In this document: positions 38,132 through 46,325 of the stretch, piece after piece
Layout: every line of letters begins with the position of its first letter
Position numbering within the stretch: position 1 is the first letter of the stretch
Source: Methylaequor sp045563055
GTDB lineage: Bacteria; Pseudomonadota; Alphaproteobacteria; Methylaequorales; Methylaequoraceae
Length of the DNA: 64,000 nucleotides
Direction of reading: 5' to 3'
Assembly (NCBI GenBank): GCA_045563055.1
Contig: JBJKUR010000007.1
Coordinates: 84,168-148,167 of the forward strand
Translations under genes and position numbers: made by a program
The notes under the pieces: model-generated
Database searches by the model: none
Told to the model about the DNA's origin: nothing
Seen by the model: only the letters and a program-made list of their open reading frames with translations

Positions 38132-38583
38132 CTTCCATATCCTGTTCCAAACATGAATTCTTGATGCTTTTTTAAAGAATCTTGTAGTTCGTTATTAGCA
38201 TAATCATAAAGATCTCTCATAGATAATATACCCACAATTTTTTTTTTACTAACAACAGGTAAATGTCTGAAACCTTTTGTTCGCATAACCTGGATTGCAT
38301 CAATCGTGGTTTTATTTGGAGATATAGTTTCAACATTCTTAGTCATTATTTTTGAGACCTGTGTTCCCTTGGGATCAAGGTTTTTAGGTATTACTTTAAA
38401 TGTAATATCTCTCTCTGTAACGATTCCGACCAATTCTTCCTCTTTAGATGAATTGCAAACTAAAAGTGCTCCGCACTTATTTTTTAGCATGCTAACTGAC
38501 GCTTCAAATGCAGAGGAACCTTGATCTATTATTACGAGACGTTGATTTATAAGAACCTTCTCAAGTACCTCTTGAATAATCAC
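38128..38583 (-). CDS. CBS-domain protein
   Basis: This is a 151-residue protein with two CBS modules (about 8-70 and 75-135): VCNSSKEEELVGIVTERDITFK and VMRTKGFRHLPVVSKKKIVGILSMRDL. Such pairs bind adenosine nucleotides and often sense energy charge. No catalytic domain is attached. The gene sits between bolA and the CorC-like gene; function unknown. Confidence 0.88.
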   Translation of the reverse strand: MIIQEVLEKVLINQRLVIIDQGSSAFEASVSMLKNKCGALLVCNSSKEEELVGIVTERDITFKVIPKNLDPKGTQVSKIMTKNVETISPNKTTIDAIQVMRTKGFRHLPVVSKKKIVGILSMRDLYDYANNELQDSLKKHQEFMFGTGYGS

Positions 38584-38626
38584 AATTTAACTCCCCATTA
38601 TAGTATAATACTAAAATCAGGAAATT

Positions 38627-39904
38627 TTAAATATTTTTTGAAATTTTTAGCATTAGTATTTGATTATTCTTTTTTGACAGGATTTCAAACCTAAGACCAA
38701 AGAAGGAGAAAACTTGACCTTTTTTTGGAATTATTCTGCTTTCGTATAAAATCAGTCCTGCGACTGTGGAAGCATTCCCGACTGGGATATTTGTATCAAT
38801 TTGTTTATTAAGGTCTCGGATATTTACAGTGCCATGGACTAAATAATTATTTTTTGATGTTGATTTTATACCATTTATATTCCTTGGTAATTTTAATACA
38901 TCTAACTCATCATCTATATCACCAACAATCTCTTCTATGATATCTTCTAAAGTTATAATTCCAAGAAATTCACCGTACTCATCTACAACTAATGAAAAGT
39001 GTTCTTTTCTTTTTTTAAAAGCCATCAATTGATTATCTAACTTAGTAGATTCGGGGATAAACCATGGTTTCTGACAAAAGTTAAGAACTTTAAATTTTTT
39101 GTGATCAATATAATTTTCGCCGATTAACTTCCTTACATACAAGACTCCCACAATATTTTCGGGGTTGTTTTCCCATATTGGTATTCTTGAATGTGGAGAA
39201 TTTTTCAATTTTGTTATCAATTCATCATATTTAATTGATGCAGGAATACTAAATATATCTTTTCTTGAAATCATTATTGAACCAACTGTGATTTCATCTA
39301 AATCCAAAATTGATTTAAGCATTTGTTTTTCTTCATTCCCAGTAGAATTTTTGCCATGCAAATCAATCGCTCCTCTCAACTCTTCTTCACTTTTTTCAAG
39401 TATTTCTTCTTTACTTGAGTCCTTATAATCAACCCCTACTAACTTTAAAATAAAGCTTACGATAAAGTTTAGTATTTTTGTCAATGGATAAAGAATGATA
39501 ATAATCACTCTAATGATTGGAGAAATTTTAAGCGCAAATTTATCAGCATTAGATAACGCAAGTGTTTTAGGTATTAACTCTCCAAAAATTAAAATCATTA
39601 AAGTCATAATAATAGTTGCATAAAAAATTCCCTCGGTCTCAGTTACTTCGATGAGAATTTTAGTTGCTAATGCAGACGCCAGAACATTTACTAAGTTGTT
39701 AGCAAATAGTATTGTGCAAATCAATTGCTCTTTGTCTTTGAAAATTTTTTCAAATATACCAGCATTTTTCTTCCCAGATCTTGCTAGCGTATGCATCCTC
39801 GGTTTTGATGCAGAGGTCAGTGAGGTTTCTGTCCCAGAAAAAAATGCCGATAAAAAAACCAACCCTATAATTGAACCTATTAAAATTGATAATGAAAATT
39901 CCAT
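38627..39904 (-). CDS. CNNM/CorC-family membrane protein (hemolysin-like)
   Basis: The N-terminal DUF21 membrane domain has about four helices (LIGSIIGLVFLSAFFSGTETSL at the start, ILFANNLVNVLASALA, LMILIFGELIPKTLAL), followed by two CBS modules (RIPIWENNPENIVGVLYVRK, FSLVVDEYGEFLGIITLEDIIEEIVGDI in part) and a C-terminal CorC/HlyC transporter-associated domain. The family handles Mg2+ or Co2+ efflux. It lies 3 nt after aroB and belongs to the aroK-aroB-CorC run conserved in Alphaproteobacteria. Confidence 0.93.
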   Translation of the reverse strand: MEFSLSILIGSIIGLVFLSAFFSGTETSLTSASKPRMHTLARSGKKNAGIFEKIFKDKEQLICTILFANNLVNVLASALATKILIEVTETEGIFYATIIMTLMILIFGELIPKTLALSNADKFALKISPIIRVIIIILYPLTKILNFIVSFILKLVGVDYKDSSKEEILEKSEEELRGAIDLHGKNSTGNEEKQMLKSILDLDEITVGSIMISRKDIFSIPASIKYDELITKLKNSPHSRIPIWENNPENIVGVLYVRKLIGENYIDHKKFKVLNFCQKPWFIPESTKLDNQLMAFKKRKEHFSLVVDEYGEFLGIITLEDIIEEIVGDIDDELDVLKLPRNINGIKSTSKNNYLVHGTVNIRDLNKQIDTNIPVGNASTVAGLILYESRIIPKKGQVFSFFGLRFEILSKKNNQILMLKISKNI

Positions 39905-39907
39905 TGT

Positions 39908-41014
39908 TTAATTTAACTCATTTCTTAAAAATTTTTTTAAAATTATTTCGTTTTCCAAGAATAATCTTATTGGCTGTCCAATTCCTTTAATTAATACAAG
40001 TTTTATTTTGTCATTTTTTATTTTTTTATCAAATTTCATGTGCTTAATAAAATTAGATGGTGACGTTTTTATATTATAGTCACTAAGCTGGAAAGGAATT
40101 TTAATTTGGTTTAAATGATCAATATAACTTTTCAAAATTGATTTATTACAAAGTTTCATAAAAATAGAAAATTTTATGGCGAGATACATTCCTAAGAAAA
40201 TAGATTCACCGTGGAGTATTTTTTTGGAATAACCTGTTATAGATTCAATCGCATGTCCAAAAGTGTGTCCGAAATTAAGAATTTCTCGAATTCCTGATTC
40301 CTTTTCATCTATTGAGACAATCTTTGCTTTAATCAAACAACTCTTCTTAATTGCATAAATACAACTTTTGGAATCTAATTTAAGCAGCTTTTTACCATTA
40401 ATCTCAAGCCATTTAAAAAATTCTTTATCTTTAATAAATGCATACTTGAGAATCTCTGCATAACCAGATTTTATCTCTCGTTTGGGTAGAGTTTCTAACA
40501 TTTCTGTAGAGATTATTACAGCTTTTGGTTGTTTGAAGGTGCCAATTAAGTTTTTACCATACTTAGAATTTATTCCAGTTTTTCCGCCAACTGAACTGTC
40601 AACTTGTGATAGAAGTGTTGTGGGAATTTGAATTAAATCTACTCCTCTTAGTAACAACGAAGATGCTAAAGACACCAAGTCTCCCAAAACTCCTCCCCCT
40701 AAACAAATTAACAAAGCATTTCTGTCAATTCCTGTTTTTAGGATTTTTTCAACTAAAAATTCAAGATATTTGAAACTTTTTATTTTTTCTCCTCCTGCAA
40801 TAGAAATAACCTCACATCTTAAATTTTCTTTAAAATCTTTTTCAATTAACTTCCCCCATTTTTTTGAGATTATTTTATCTGTGACAACTATAATTTTAGT
40901 ATATTTATTTTTCTTTGGTATAAACTTATTCAATGATTTTAAAAGGTCTCTTCCAATATAGATTTCATATGAGTTTTTATTAAGGGATACTCTGTAGTTA
41001 TCAAATTTTTTCAT
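39908..41014 (-). CDS. aroB: 3-dehydroquinate synthase
   Basis: AroB cyclises DAHP to 3-dehydroquinate, the second step of the shikimate pathway, with NAD and a metal ion. The 368-residue protein shows AGGEKIKS, LGGGVLGDL, QIPTTLLSQVDSSVGGKTGIN, and metal-binding GHTFGHAIE plus LHGESI. It overlaps aroK by 14 nt. Confidence 0.97.
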   Translation of the reverse strand: MKKFDNYRVSLNKNSYEIYIGRDLLKSLNKFIPKKNKYTKIIVVTDKIISKKWGKLIEKDFKENLRCEVISIAGGEKIKSFKYLEFLVEKILKTGIDRNALLICLGGGVLGDLVSLASSLLLRGVDLIQIPTTLLSQVDSSVGGKTGINSKYGKNLIGTFKQPKAVIISTEMLETLPKREIKSGYAEILKYAFIKDKEFFKWLEINGKKLLKLDSKSCIYAIKKSCLIKAKIVSIDEKESGIREILNFGHTFGHAIESITGYSKKILHGESIFLGMYLAIKFSIFMKLCNKSILKSYIDHLNQIKIPFQLSDYNIKTSPSNFIKHMKFDKKIKNDKIKLVLIKGIGQPIRLFLENEIILKKFLRNELN

Positions 41015-41534
41015 AGTGCATTAGAGCTTTAAGTATTTTAGATAAGATATCTGAAATTGAAGTTTCTTCCACATCGATGGTTATATGAGACTTTGCATAA
41101 TACTTTATTCTCTCTGTATACATCTGTTTCAAGGTTTCTTCAAGCTTTCCTTCATTAAGCATAGGACGGTTGGAAATATTTTTTTTCAATCGAGAAATTA
41201 AATAATCTATCTTAGCCTTTAAAAAAATGCACGTTGATTCGTTTAGTATAATATCTATTATCTCTTTGTCATAAAAAATACCAGCACCTGGAGAAATAAC
41301 GGAATATTTATATTTATAAAAATTTTCAATGAAAATACTCTTTTCAATTTTTCTAAATTCGTCTTCTCCGTAAGTTTTAAAGAAATCTTTTATTTTTAAA
41401 TTAGTAGCTTTTTCGATTTCAATATCTATGTCTATAAAACTACAAGAGATTTCTTTTGATAGAAATCTTCCCACGGTGGTTTTCCCTACTCCGGTCATTC
41501 CAACTAGGACTATATTGTTTTTTTTTAATTTCAT
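41001..41534 (-). CDS. aroK: Shikimate kinase
   Basis: AroK phosphorylates shikimate. The P-loop GMTGVGKTTVG is at residues 12-22, the shikimate-binding DIDIEIE follows, and the sugar-kinase RKIEKSI and SPGAGIF segments are present; the lid holds RPML. It starts the aroK-aroB-CorC operon and lies divergent to a 43-residue membrane ORF. Confidence 0.95.
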   Translation of the reverse strand: MKLKKNNIVLVGMTGVGKTTVGRFLSKEISCSFIDIDIEIEKATNLKIKDFFKTYGEDEFRKIEKSIFIENFYKYKYSVISPGAGIFYDKEIIDIILNESTCIFLKAKIDYLISRLKKNISNRPMLNEGKLEETLKQMYTERIKYYAKSHITIDVEETSISDILSKILKALMHYEKI

Positions 41535-41614
41535 TTTAAATATTTATATAAATAATAAAATTTTTGAAATTTATTTGTTATTATTATAAAACAAAGAATA
41601 CAATTTAATGGTAT

Positions 41615-41746
41615 ATGAATAAATTGATAATAAAAATTTTAATTTCAGTAACTGCAATTTTTGTGTTGTTCATAATTTATTTGGGATCTTCAGATTTTAT
41701 AATAAACCCAAGATTAGTTGAGAGCGAGTTTAGTATTGAAGATTAA
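41615..41746 (+). CDS. Small single-span membrane protein (43 residues)
   Basis: ATG 41615 to TAA 41746 encodes a 43-residue peptide with one clear membrane helix (ILISVTAIFVLFIIYLG) and a short acidic C-terminus. It overlaps the next gene by 11 nt if that starts at TTG 41736, which suggests translational coupling. I do not recognise a family. It could also be a chance ORF in the leader; the good helix and tidy overlap speak for coding. Confidence 0.5.
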   Translation: MNKLIIKILISVTAIFVLFIIYLGSSDFIINPRLVESEFSIED

Positions 41747-43394
41747 AAATTTAATAAAGCTTACCTTAATAATATTTTTTATAAATATAACCAGCTCCTT
41801 CGCTAACAATCGAATCTTTGATGATATAAATCCTTTACAAGGGTCAAAAGGAGAATTTTTGTCTGAATTCTCATACGCAGAGGGATCTAATGAAAAATTT
41901 GGTAAACTTTTTTACGGAAAATCTTTTAAGCAAATCAATGATTTTTTAGAGAACTTGCCAGTTAAAAATACCGACGAGGTAATTCAAAAGTTGATATATG
42001 AGATTCTCTCTTCCAATAAATCTTTTGATAGAAATTTTATAAATCTCGAACAAGACAAAATGATTTTCAAGACATTGATTAATAAGTTATTTGACACTGG
42101 AAGATTAAATGAGATTGAACTTATATACTCTCTAACCAATCAATTAGAAAATAGTAGTTTTATACTTATGAAGATGATAGAAGGAAATCTTCTTAGGAAT
42201 AGGCATGGAGAAGCCTGTAAAATAGTCCAGAAAGTTAATCAAGACCCAGAACTATTCGGAAAGATAATGATAATATGTAATATTATTAACAGTAAATATG
42301 ATGAGGCCAAACTTGGCTTACAGCTGTTAAAAGAGCAGAATCAACCAGGAGATATTTTCTTTATAGATCTAGCTTTTTCTTTGATGAGTGAGAATGATAT
42401 TACGGATTCTGATGATTTAAAAAAAAACTTGGACAAGATAAAGCAGCTTAACCCAATCATTATGTCATCTTTACAATTTGCAGACATTTCTCCAAATTTT
42501 GAGCAAATAGAAAACCTGACTACAAGTGGTTTGCTATTTATACTATCCAATCCCTCAGTTGATACAGAGCTCAAAATATATTGCTCAGAAATACTTGTAA
42601 AACAAGGAAGAATTAGTGTTGAAATGTTGTCTGAGGCCTATCAATTAGCCAGATTTGATAAAAAGGAACTGGAAAATGCAGAAAAACTATACAAATCGCT
42701 ATCTCCAATAAGAGCCAGACCATTACTATATCAATCAATTATCAGAGACAACAAACCGGAGTCCAAATATAGAAAAATCATATCGCTTCTAGAAATTTCT
42801 GTGAATGACGATCTTTTCTCCATAGCATCAAGATTAGTTTTTGATGTAGTAGATTTTAAGTCTTATATAGGCAATCAAAAAGAAGCTATTTTAATTTCAA
42901 AGATGTATCAATCCAAAGGTGACTTTATTACTTCTAGGGAAATTTTAAGTGAATTTCTAAAAACAAAAGAAAGTTATATTAGAAAACTTGCCATCGACAT
43001 TTCTGAACTTATTGAAAATGGTAATCTTAATAATGCTTTAATGGAAGAAAATCTGAAATATATCGCTGACAATAAATCAGATTCAATTAATTTAGAAAAA
43101 ATAATTATGGTTTTAATTCAAAATATTAACTTAAATCAAACATATTTAGATGATTTATTTAAGATTTCCATTAATGAAAATATTAAATCTAGCGATGTGC
43201 AAAATCTCTTTCTAGCAAATAAACTCTCCCAAGAAGCTGATTATTTTAATTCACTTTCACTGATATTTAATATAATTCAGAATAAGAATTTTTTACAACT
43301 AAACCTGATTCAAAGTTACTCCATCTTAATTATTTTGAAAAACTTGGGTATGAATGAAGAATTTAAAGAACTTTCTTCAAGGATTCTTCTATAA
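41736..43394 (+). CDS. Exported helical-repeat protein of unknown function
   Basis: I do not recognise a named family. From TTG 41736 the protein begins KIKNLIKLTLIIFFINITSSFA, a good signal peptide with cleavage before NNR; a TTG six codons earlier (41718) is less likely. The rest, about 530 residues, is almost all alpha-helical with TPR-like pairs (GNLLRNRHGEACKIVQKVN, YDEAKLGLQLLKEQNQPGD, ILSEFLKTKESYIRKLAIDI), suggesting a periplasmic alpha-solenoid. It lies directly before xerD, whose ATG overlaps its stop by one base. Confidence 0.8.
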   Translation: MKIKNLIKLTLIIFFINITSSFANNRIFDDINPLQGSKGEFLSEFSYAEGSNEKFGKLFYGKSFKQINDFLENLPVKNTDEVIQKLIYEILSSNKSFDRNFINLEQDKMIFKTLINKLFDTGRLNEIELIYSLTNQLENSSFILMKMIEGNLLRNRHGEACKIVQKVNQDPELFGKIMIICNIINSKYDEAKLGLQLLKEQNQPGDIFFIDLAFSLMSENDITDSDDLKKNLDKIKQLNPIIMSSLQFADISPNFEQIENLTTSGLLFILSNPSVDTELKIYCSEILVKQGRISVEMLSEAYQLARFDKKELENAEKLYKSLSPIRARPLLYQSIIRDNKPESKYRKIISLLEISVNDDLFSIASRLVFDVVDFKSYIGNQKEAILISKMYQSKGDFITSREILSEFLKTKESYIRKLAIDISELIENGNLNNALMEENLKYIADNKSDSINLEKIIMVLIQNINLNQTYLDDLFKISINENIKSSDVQNLFLANKLSQEADYFNSLSLIFNIIQNKNFLQLNLIQSYSILIILKNLGMNEEFKELSSRILL

Positions 43395-44308
43395 TGAGAA
43401 ATTTTTCTCTTTTAATTGAAAAATATTTAGAAAATTTAGTCATCAAACAAAATTTATCTAATAATACATTTTTATCATATAAAAATGATTTGATTCAATT
43501 CGCTCAATATTTAGAGTTGGAACAATTAGAAGAAGTAAATGAAACTAAAATGAACAAATATATAGACTTTTTAGCATCAAGTTATTCAATCTCCACACAT
43601 TGTAGAAAACTTTCAGCATTGAAGGCATTTTTTTCATTTTTGTGCAAGAGGCAAATCTTAAGTTATAACCCAGTAAGCTTTATAGAGTTTCCAAAATTTA
43701 AAAGGTCGATTCCCAAAGTCTTGACCGAGAAAGATATAAAAAGAATAATTGATGAATCCTATCTTGATAATACTTTAAAAGGCCAGAGGTTTTCATTAAT
43801 GCTGGAAATTCTTTATGCAACCGGTATAAGAGTTTCAGAACTTGTGAGTTTAAAAATTAGTGATCTTTCTGACGATTTTTCACAAATCTTAATTTTGAAT
43901 AAAGGTAAAAAACAAAGAATGATACCTTTGATATCAAATGTACAGAAACTTCTAAGAAAATATATTGTAAAATTAGATTTTAAAAAAAATAAATCTACTA
44001 ACTTTCTTTTTCCGTCAAACTCTAAAACTGGTCACATCACAAGAATACGCTTTTTTCAAATCCTTCAAGAAATAGGGAGTAAACTAGGCATTAGTAGAAG
44101 TTTTCTATCTCCTCACAAGATCAGACACTCATTTGCAACACATTTATTAGATAGAGGCGTTGACTTAAGGGTTATTCAAGAGTCGTTGGGGCACAAGGAC
44201 ATTTCTACAACACAAATATATACACATGTAAAAACTAGTAAACTAAAAAAAATTCTTGAAGAAAAGCATAGCTTTCAAAGGAATATCAATAAAATAATTA
44301 AAATTTAA
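43394..44308 (+). CDS. xerD: Tyrosine recombinase XerD
   Basis: XerD resolves chromosome dimers at dif with XerC. The 304-residue protein has an N-terminal SAM-like core-binding domain (SNNTFLSYKNDLIQFAQYL) and the catalytic R-H-R-H-Y set: ATGIRVSELVSL, HKIRHSFATHLLD, LGHKDISTTQIYTHV. The position beside aroK and upstream of accA/secA matches chromosomal xerD in Alphaproteobacteria, not an integrase of a mobile element. Confidence 0.93.
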   Translation: MRNFSLLIEKYLENLVIKQNLSNNTFLSYKNDLIQFAQYLELEQLEEVNETKMNKYIDFLASSYSISTHCRKLSALKAFFSFLCKRQILSYNPVSFIEFPKFKRSIPKVLTEKDIKRIIDESYLDNTLKGQRFSLMLEILYATGIRVSELVSLKISDLSDDFSQILILNKGKKQRMIPLISNVQKLLRKYIVKLDFKKNKSTNFLFPSNSKTGHITRIRFFQILQEIGSKLGISRSFLSPHKIRHSFATHLLDRGVDLRVIQESLGHKDISTTQIYTHVKTSKLKKILEEKHSFQRNINKIIKI

Positions 44309-44375
44309 GTTGTTTTATTTAATTTATTTAGTTAATTAGTTTAAAGTCATATTTATTAATTTAAACGAGGAAATT

Positions 44376-45353
44376 ATGAGTTTTAAGATTATAGAGCAAG
44401 CAAAACCTAGGTTGAATAGAAGTGAATTAGCTGTACCAGGAAGTAACCCGTCATTATTTGAAAAAGCTGCAAAGAGTAAAGTTGATGTAATTTTTCTTGA
44501 TCTAGAAGACGCTGTAGCGCCTGATGAAAAAGAACAAGCTAGAAAAAATATTATTGATGGTCTTAATGACCTAGACTGGGGAAACAAAACACTTTCAGTT
44601 AGAATTAACGGATTAGACACTCACTTTATGTATAAAGACGTTGTTGATTTAATTGAAAAGGCACCCGGTAAATTGGACTTAATTATGATACCAAAAGTTG
44701 GAACTATTTCTGATGTTTATGCAGTTGATATGTTGTGCACACAAGTTGAGGATGCCATGGGCCTCGAAAAAAGAATTGGATTTGAACTTATTATTGAAAC
44801 AGCCCTGGGTATGCAAAATGTTAATGAAATTGCTTCATATTCACGTAGGCTGGAATCACTACACTTTGGAGTAGCAGATTATGCAGCCTCAACAAAAGCC
44901 AAAACAACAGTCATTGGTGGCCCTAATCCTAATTATCATGTTCTAACAGATAAAGATGGAGAAAAAATTAGAGAAAAACATTGGGGCGATATGTGGCATC
45001 ATGCCGTTTCCAAGATGGTAATTGCAGCAAGGGCCAATGGGTTGAGGCCAATTGACGGACCTTTTGGCGATTTCAATGATCCTGATGGTTACATAGCACA
45101 AGCTAATAGATCAGCCACTTTAGGGTGTGAAGGTAAATGGGCAATTCATCCAAGTCAAATAGACTTAGCAAATGAGGTTATGAGCCCGTCTGATAAGGAA
45201 GTTACACAGGCCAAAAGAATCCTCGAAGCAATGGAAGTTGCAAAAAAAGAAGGTAAAGGTGCCGTTTCCTTGGACGGTAGATTAATAGATATTGCATCAA
45301 TCCGCCAAGCAGAAGTTCTAGTGCAGAAAGCAAAGCTAATAGAGGCCAACTAG
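44376..45353 (+). CDS. mcl: Malyl-CoA lyase (HpcH/HpaI, CitE-like superfamily)
   Basis: This enzyme cleaves malyl-CoA to acetyl-CoA and glyoxylate (and can act on beta-methylmalyl-CoA). The 325-residue protein shows RSELAVPGSNPSLFEKAAKS, VIFLDLEDAVAPDEK with the metal ligand region, IPKVGTISDVYAVD, FELIIETALGMQNV and HFGVADYAASTKA. An AGGAAAT-type ribosome site precedes the ATG. It would serve the serine cycle or the ethylmalonyl-CoA pathway; with the H4MPT genes a serine-cycle role is attractive, but other cycle genes are not in the window. Confidence 0.88.
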   Translation: MSFKIIEQAKPRLNRSELAVPGSNPSLFEKAAKSKVDVIFLDLEDAVAPDEKEQARKNIIDGLNDLDWGNKTLSVRINGLDTHFMYKDVVDLIEKAPGKLDLIMIPKVGTISDVYAVDMLCTQVEDAMGLEKRIGFELIIETALGMQNVNEIASYSRRLESLHFGVADYAASTKAKTTVIGGPNPNYHVLTDKDGEKIREKHWGDMWHHAVSKMVIAARANGLRPIDGPFGDFNDPDGYIAQANRSATLGCEGKWAIHPSQIDLANEVMSPSDKEVTQAKRILEAMEVAKKEGKGAVSLDGRLIDIASIRQAEVLVQKAKLIEAN

Positions 45354-45364
45354 ATTCTTGAAAG

Positions 45365-46321
45365 ATGCAAAATTTTTTAGACTTCGAAAAACCTTTGCTT
45401 GAAATCAGGTCAAAGATTGAAGAGCTAAGACATCTTAAAGACACGAGTGATAATATCGCAAATGAGCTTACAACTCTTCAAGAAAAGTTTGATAAAACAC
45501 TTGATGAGATTTATGATAATTTAACTCCTATTCAAAAGGTAAAAGTTTGTCGACATCAAGATAGACCAAAGTTTGATGAAATTGTAAAAAGAATCTTTGA
45601 TAATTTTGAGGTTATATGTGGTGACAGGCTTTTTTCAGATGATGCATCTATTAAGGGAGGCTTGGCGAAAATTGATAATAAGAAATTTTTAGTGTTAGGA
45701 AATGACAAAGGAATAGATATAGATACAAGAGTGAAAAATAATTTTGGTATGGCAAAACCAGAGGGATACCGTAAAGCTCAAAGATTATTTAACCTAGCAA
45801 GTAAATTCAAGTTGCCAGTAGTGACCTTTATAGATACACCCGGAGCATTTCCTGGTGTGGAGGCTGAGGATAGAGGACAATCTGAAGCGATTGCGAGCTC
45901 TATAAAATGTTCCGTTAATTTAGAATCACCCATTTTTTCATTTATAATTGGCGAGGGAGGATCCGGTGGAGCAGTTGCACTTGCAACTGGTAATAAAGTT
46001 ATAATGCTTGAACATGCCATATATTCTGTTATTTCTCCAGAGGGTTGTGCGTCAATTTTATGGCGATCAGCAAATGAATCTGAAAAAGCCGCAGAGTCAC
46101 TGAAACTTACAGCACAAGATCTTTTAGAGTTAGATGTAATAGATGAAATTATAAAAGAACCAAGGGGAGGAGCTCATAGGGATGTAACTGATGTATGTAA
46201 TCGAATAAAAGAATGTATATTAAGAATTGATAGAGAGTTCGATGGCGTAGCTCCAAAAAAAATAATCAGTCAAAGAGAAGAGAAATACCTTTGTATGGGA
46301 AAAAAATTTTTAGTTAACTAA
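45365..46321 (+). CDS. accA: Acetyl-CoA carboxylase carboxyltransferase subunit alpha
   Basis: AccA transfers carboxyl from biotin to acetyl-CoA in fatty acid synthesis, with AccD. The 318-residue protein has FLDFEKPLLEIRSKIEELR, CRHQDRP, NFGMAKPEGYRKAQRL, FIDTPGAFPGVEAEDRGQSEAI and GEGGSGGAVALA. It starts 11 nt after malyl-CoA lyase and converges on secA with 4 nt between ends. Confidence 0.97.
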   Translation: MQNFLDFEKPLLEIRSKIEELRHLKDTSDNIANELTTLQEKFDKTLDEIYDNLTPIQKVKVCRHQDRPKFDEIVKRIFDNFEVICGDRLFSDDASIKGGLAKIDNKKFLVLGNDKGIDIDTRVKNNFGMAKPEGYRKAQRLFNLASKFKLPVVTFIDTPGAFPGVEAEDRGQSEAIASSIKCSVNLESPIFSFIIGEGGSGGAVALATGNKVIMLEHAIYSVISPEGCASILWRSANESEKAAESLKLTAQDLLELDVIDEIIKEPRGGAHRDVTDVCNRIKECILRIDREFDGVAPKKIISQREEKYLCMGKKFLVN

Positions 46322-46325
46322 AAAA

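Noticed and set aside
43394..44308. Tyrosine recombinase as a sign of an integrated element
   Set aside because: The neighbourhood is the conserved chromosomal xerD setting; no attachment-site repeats, tRNA or phage genes are near.
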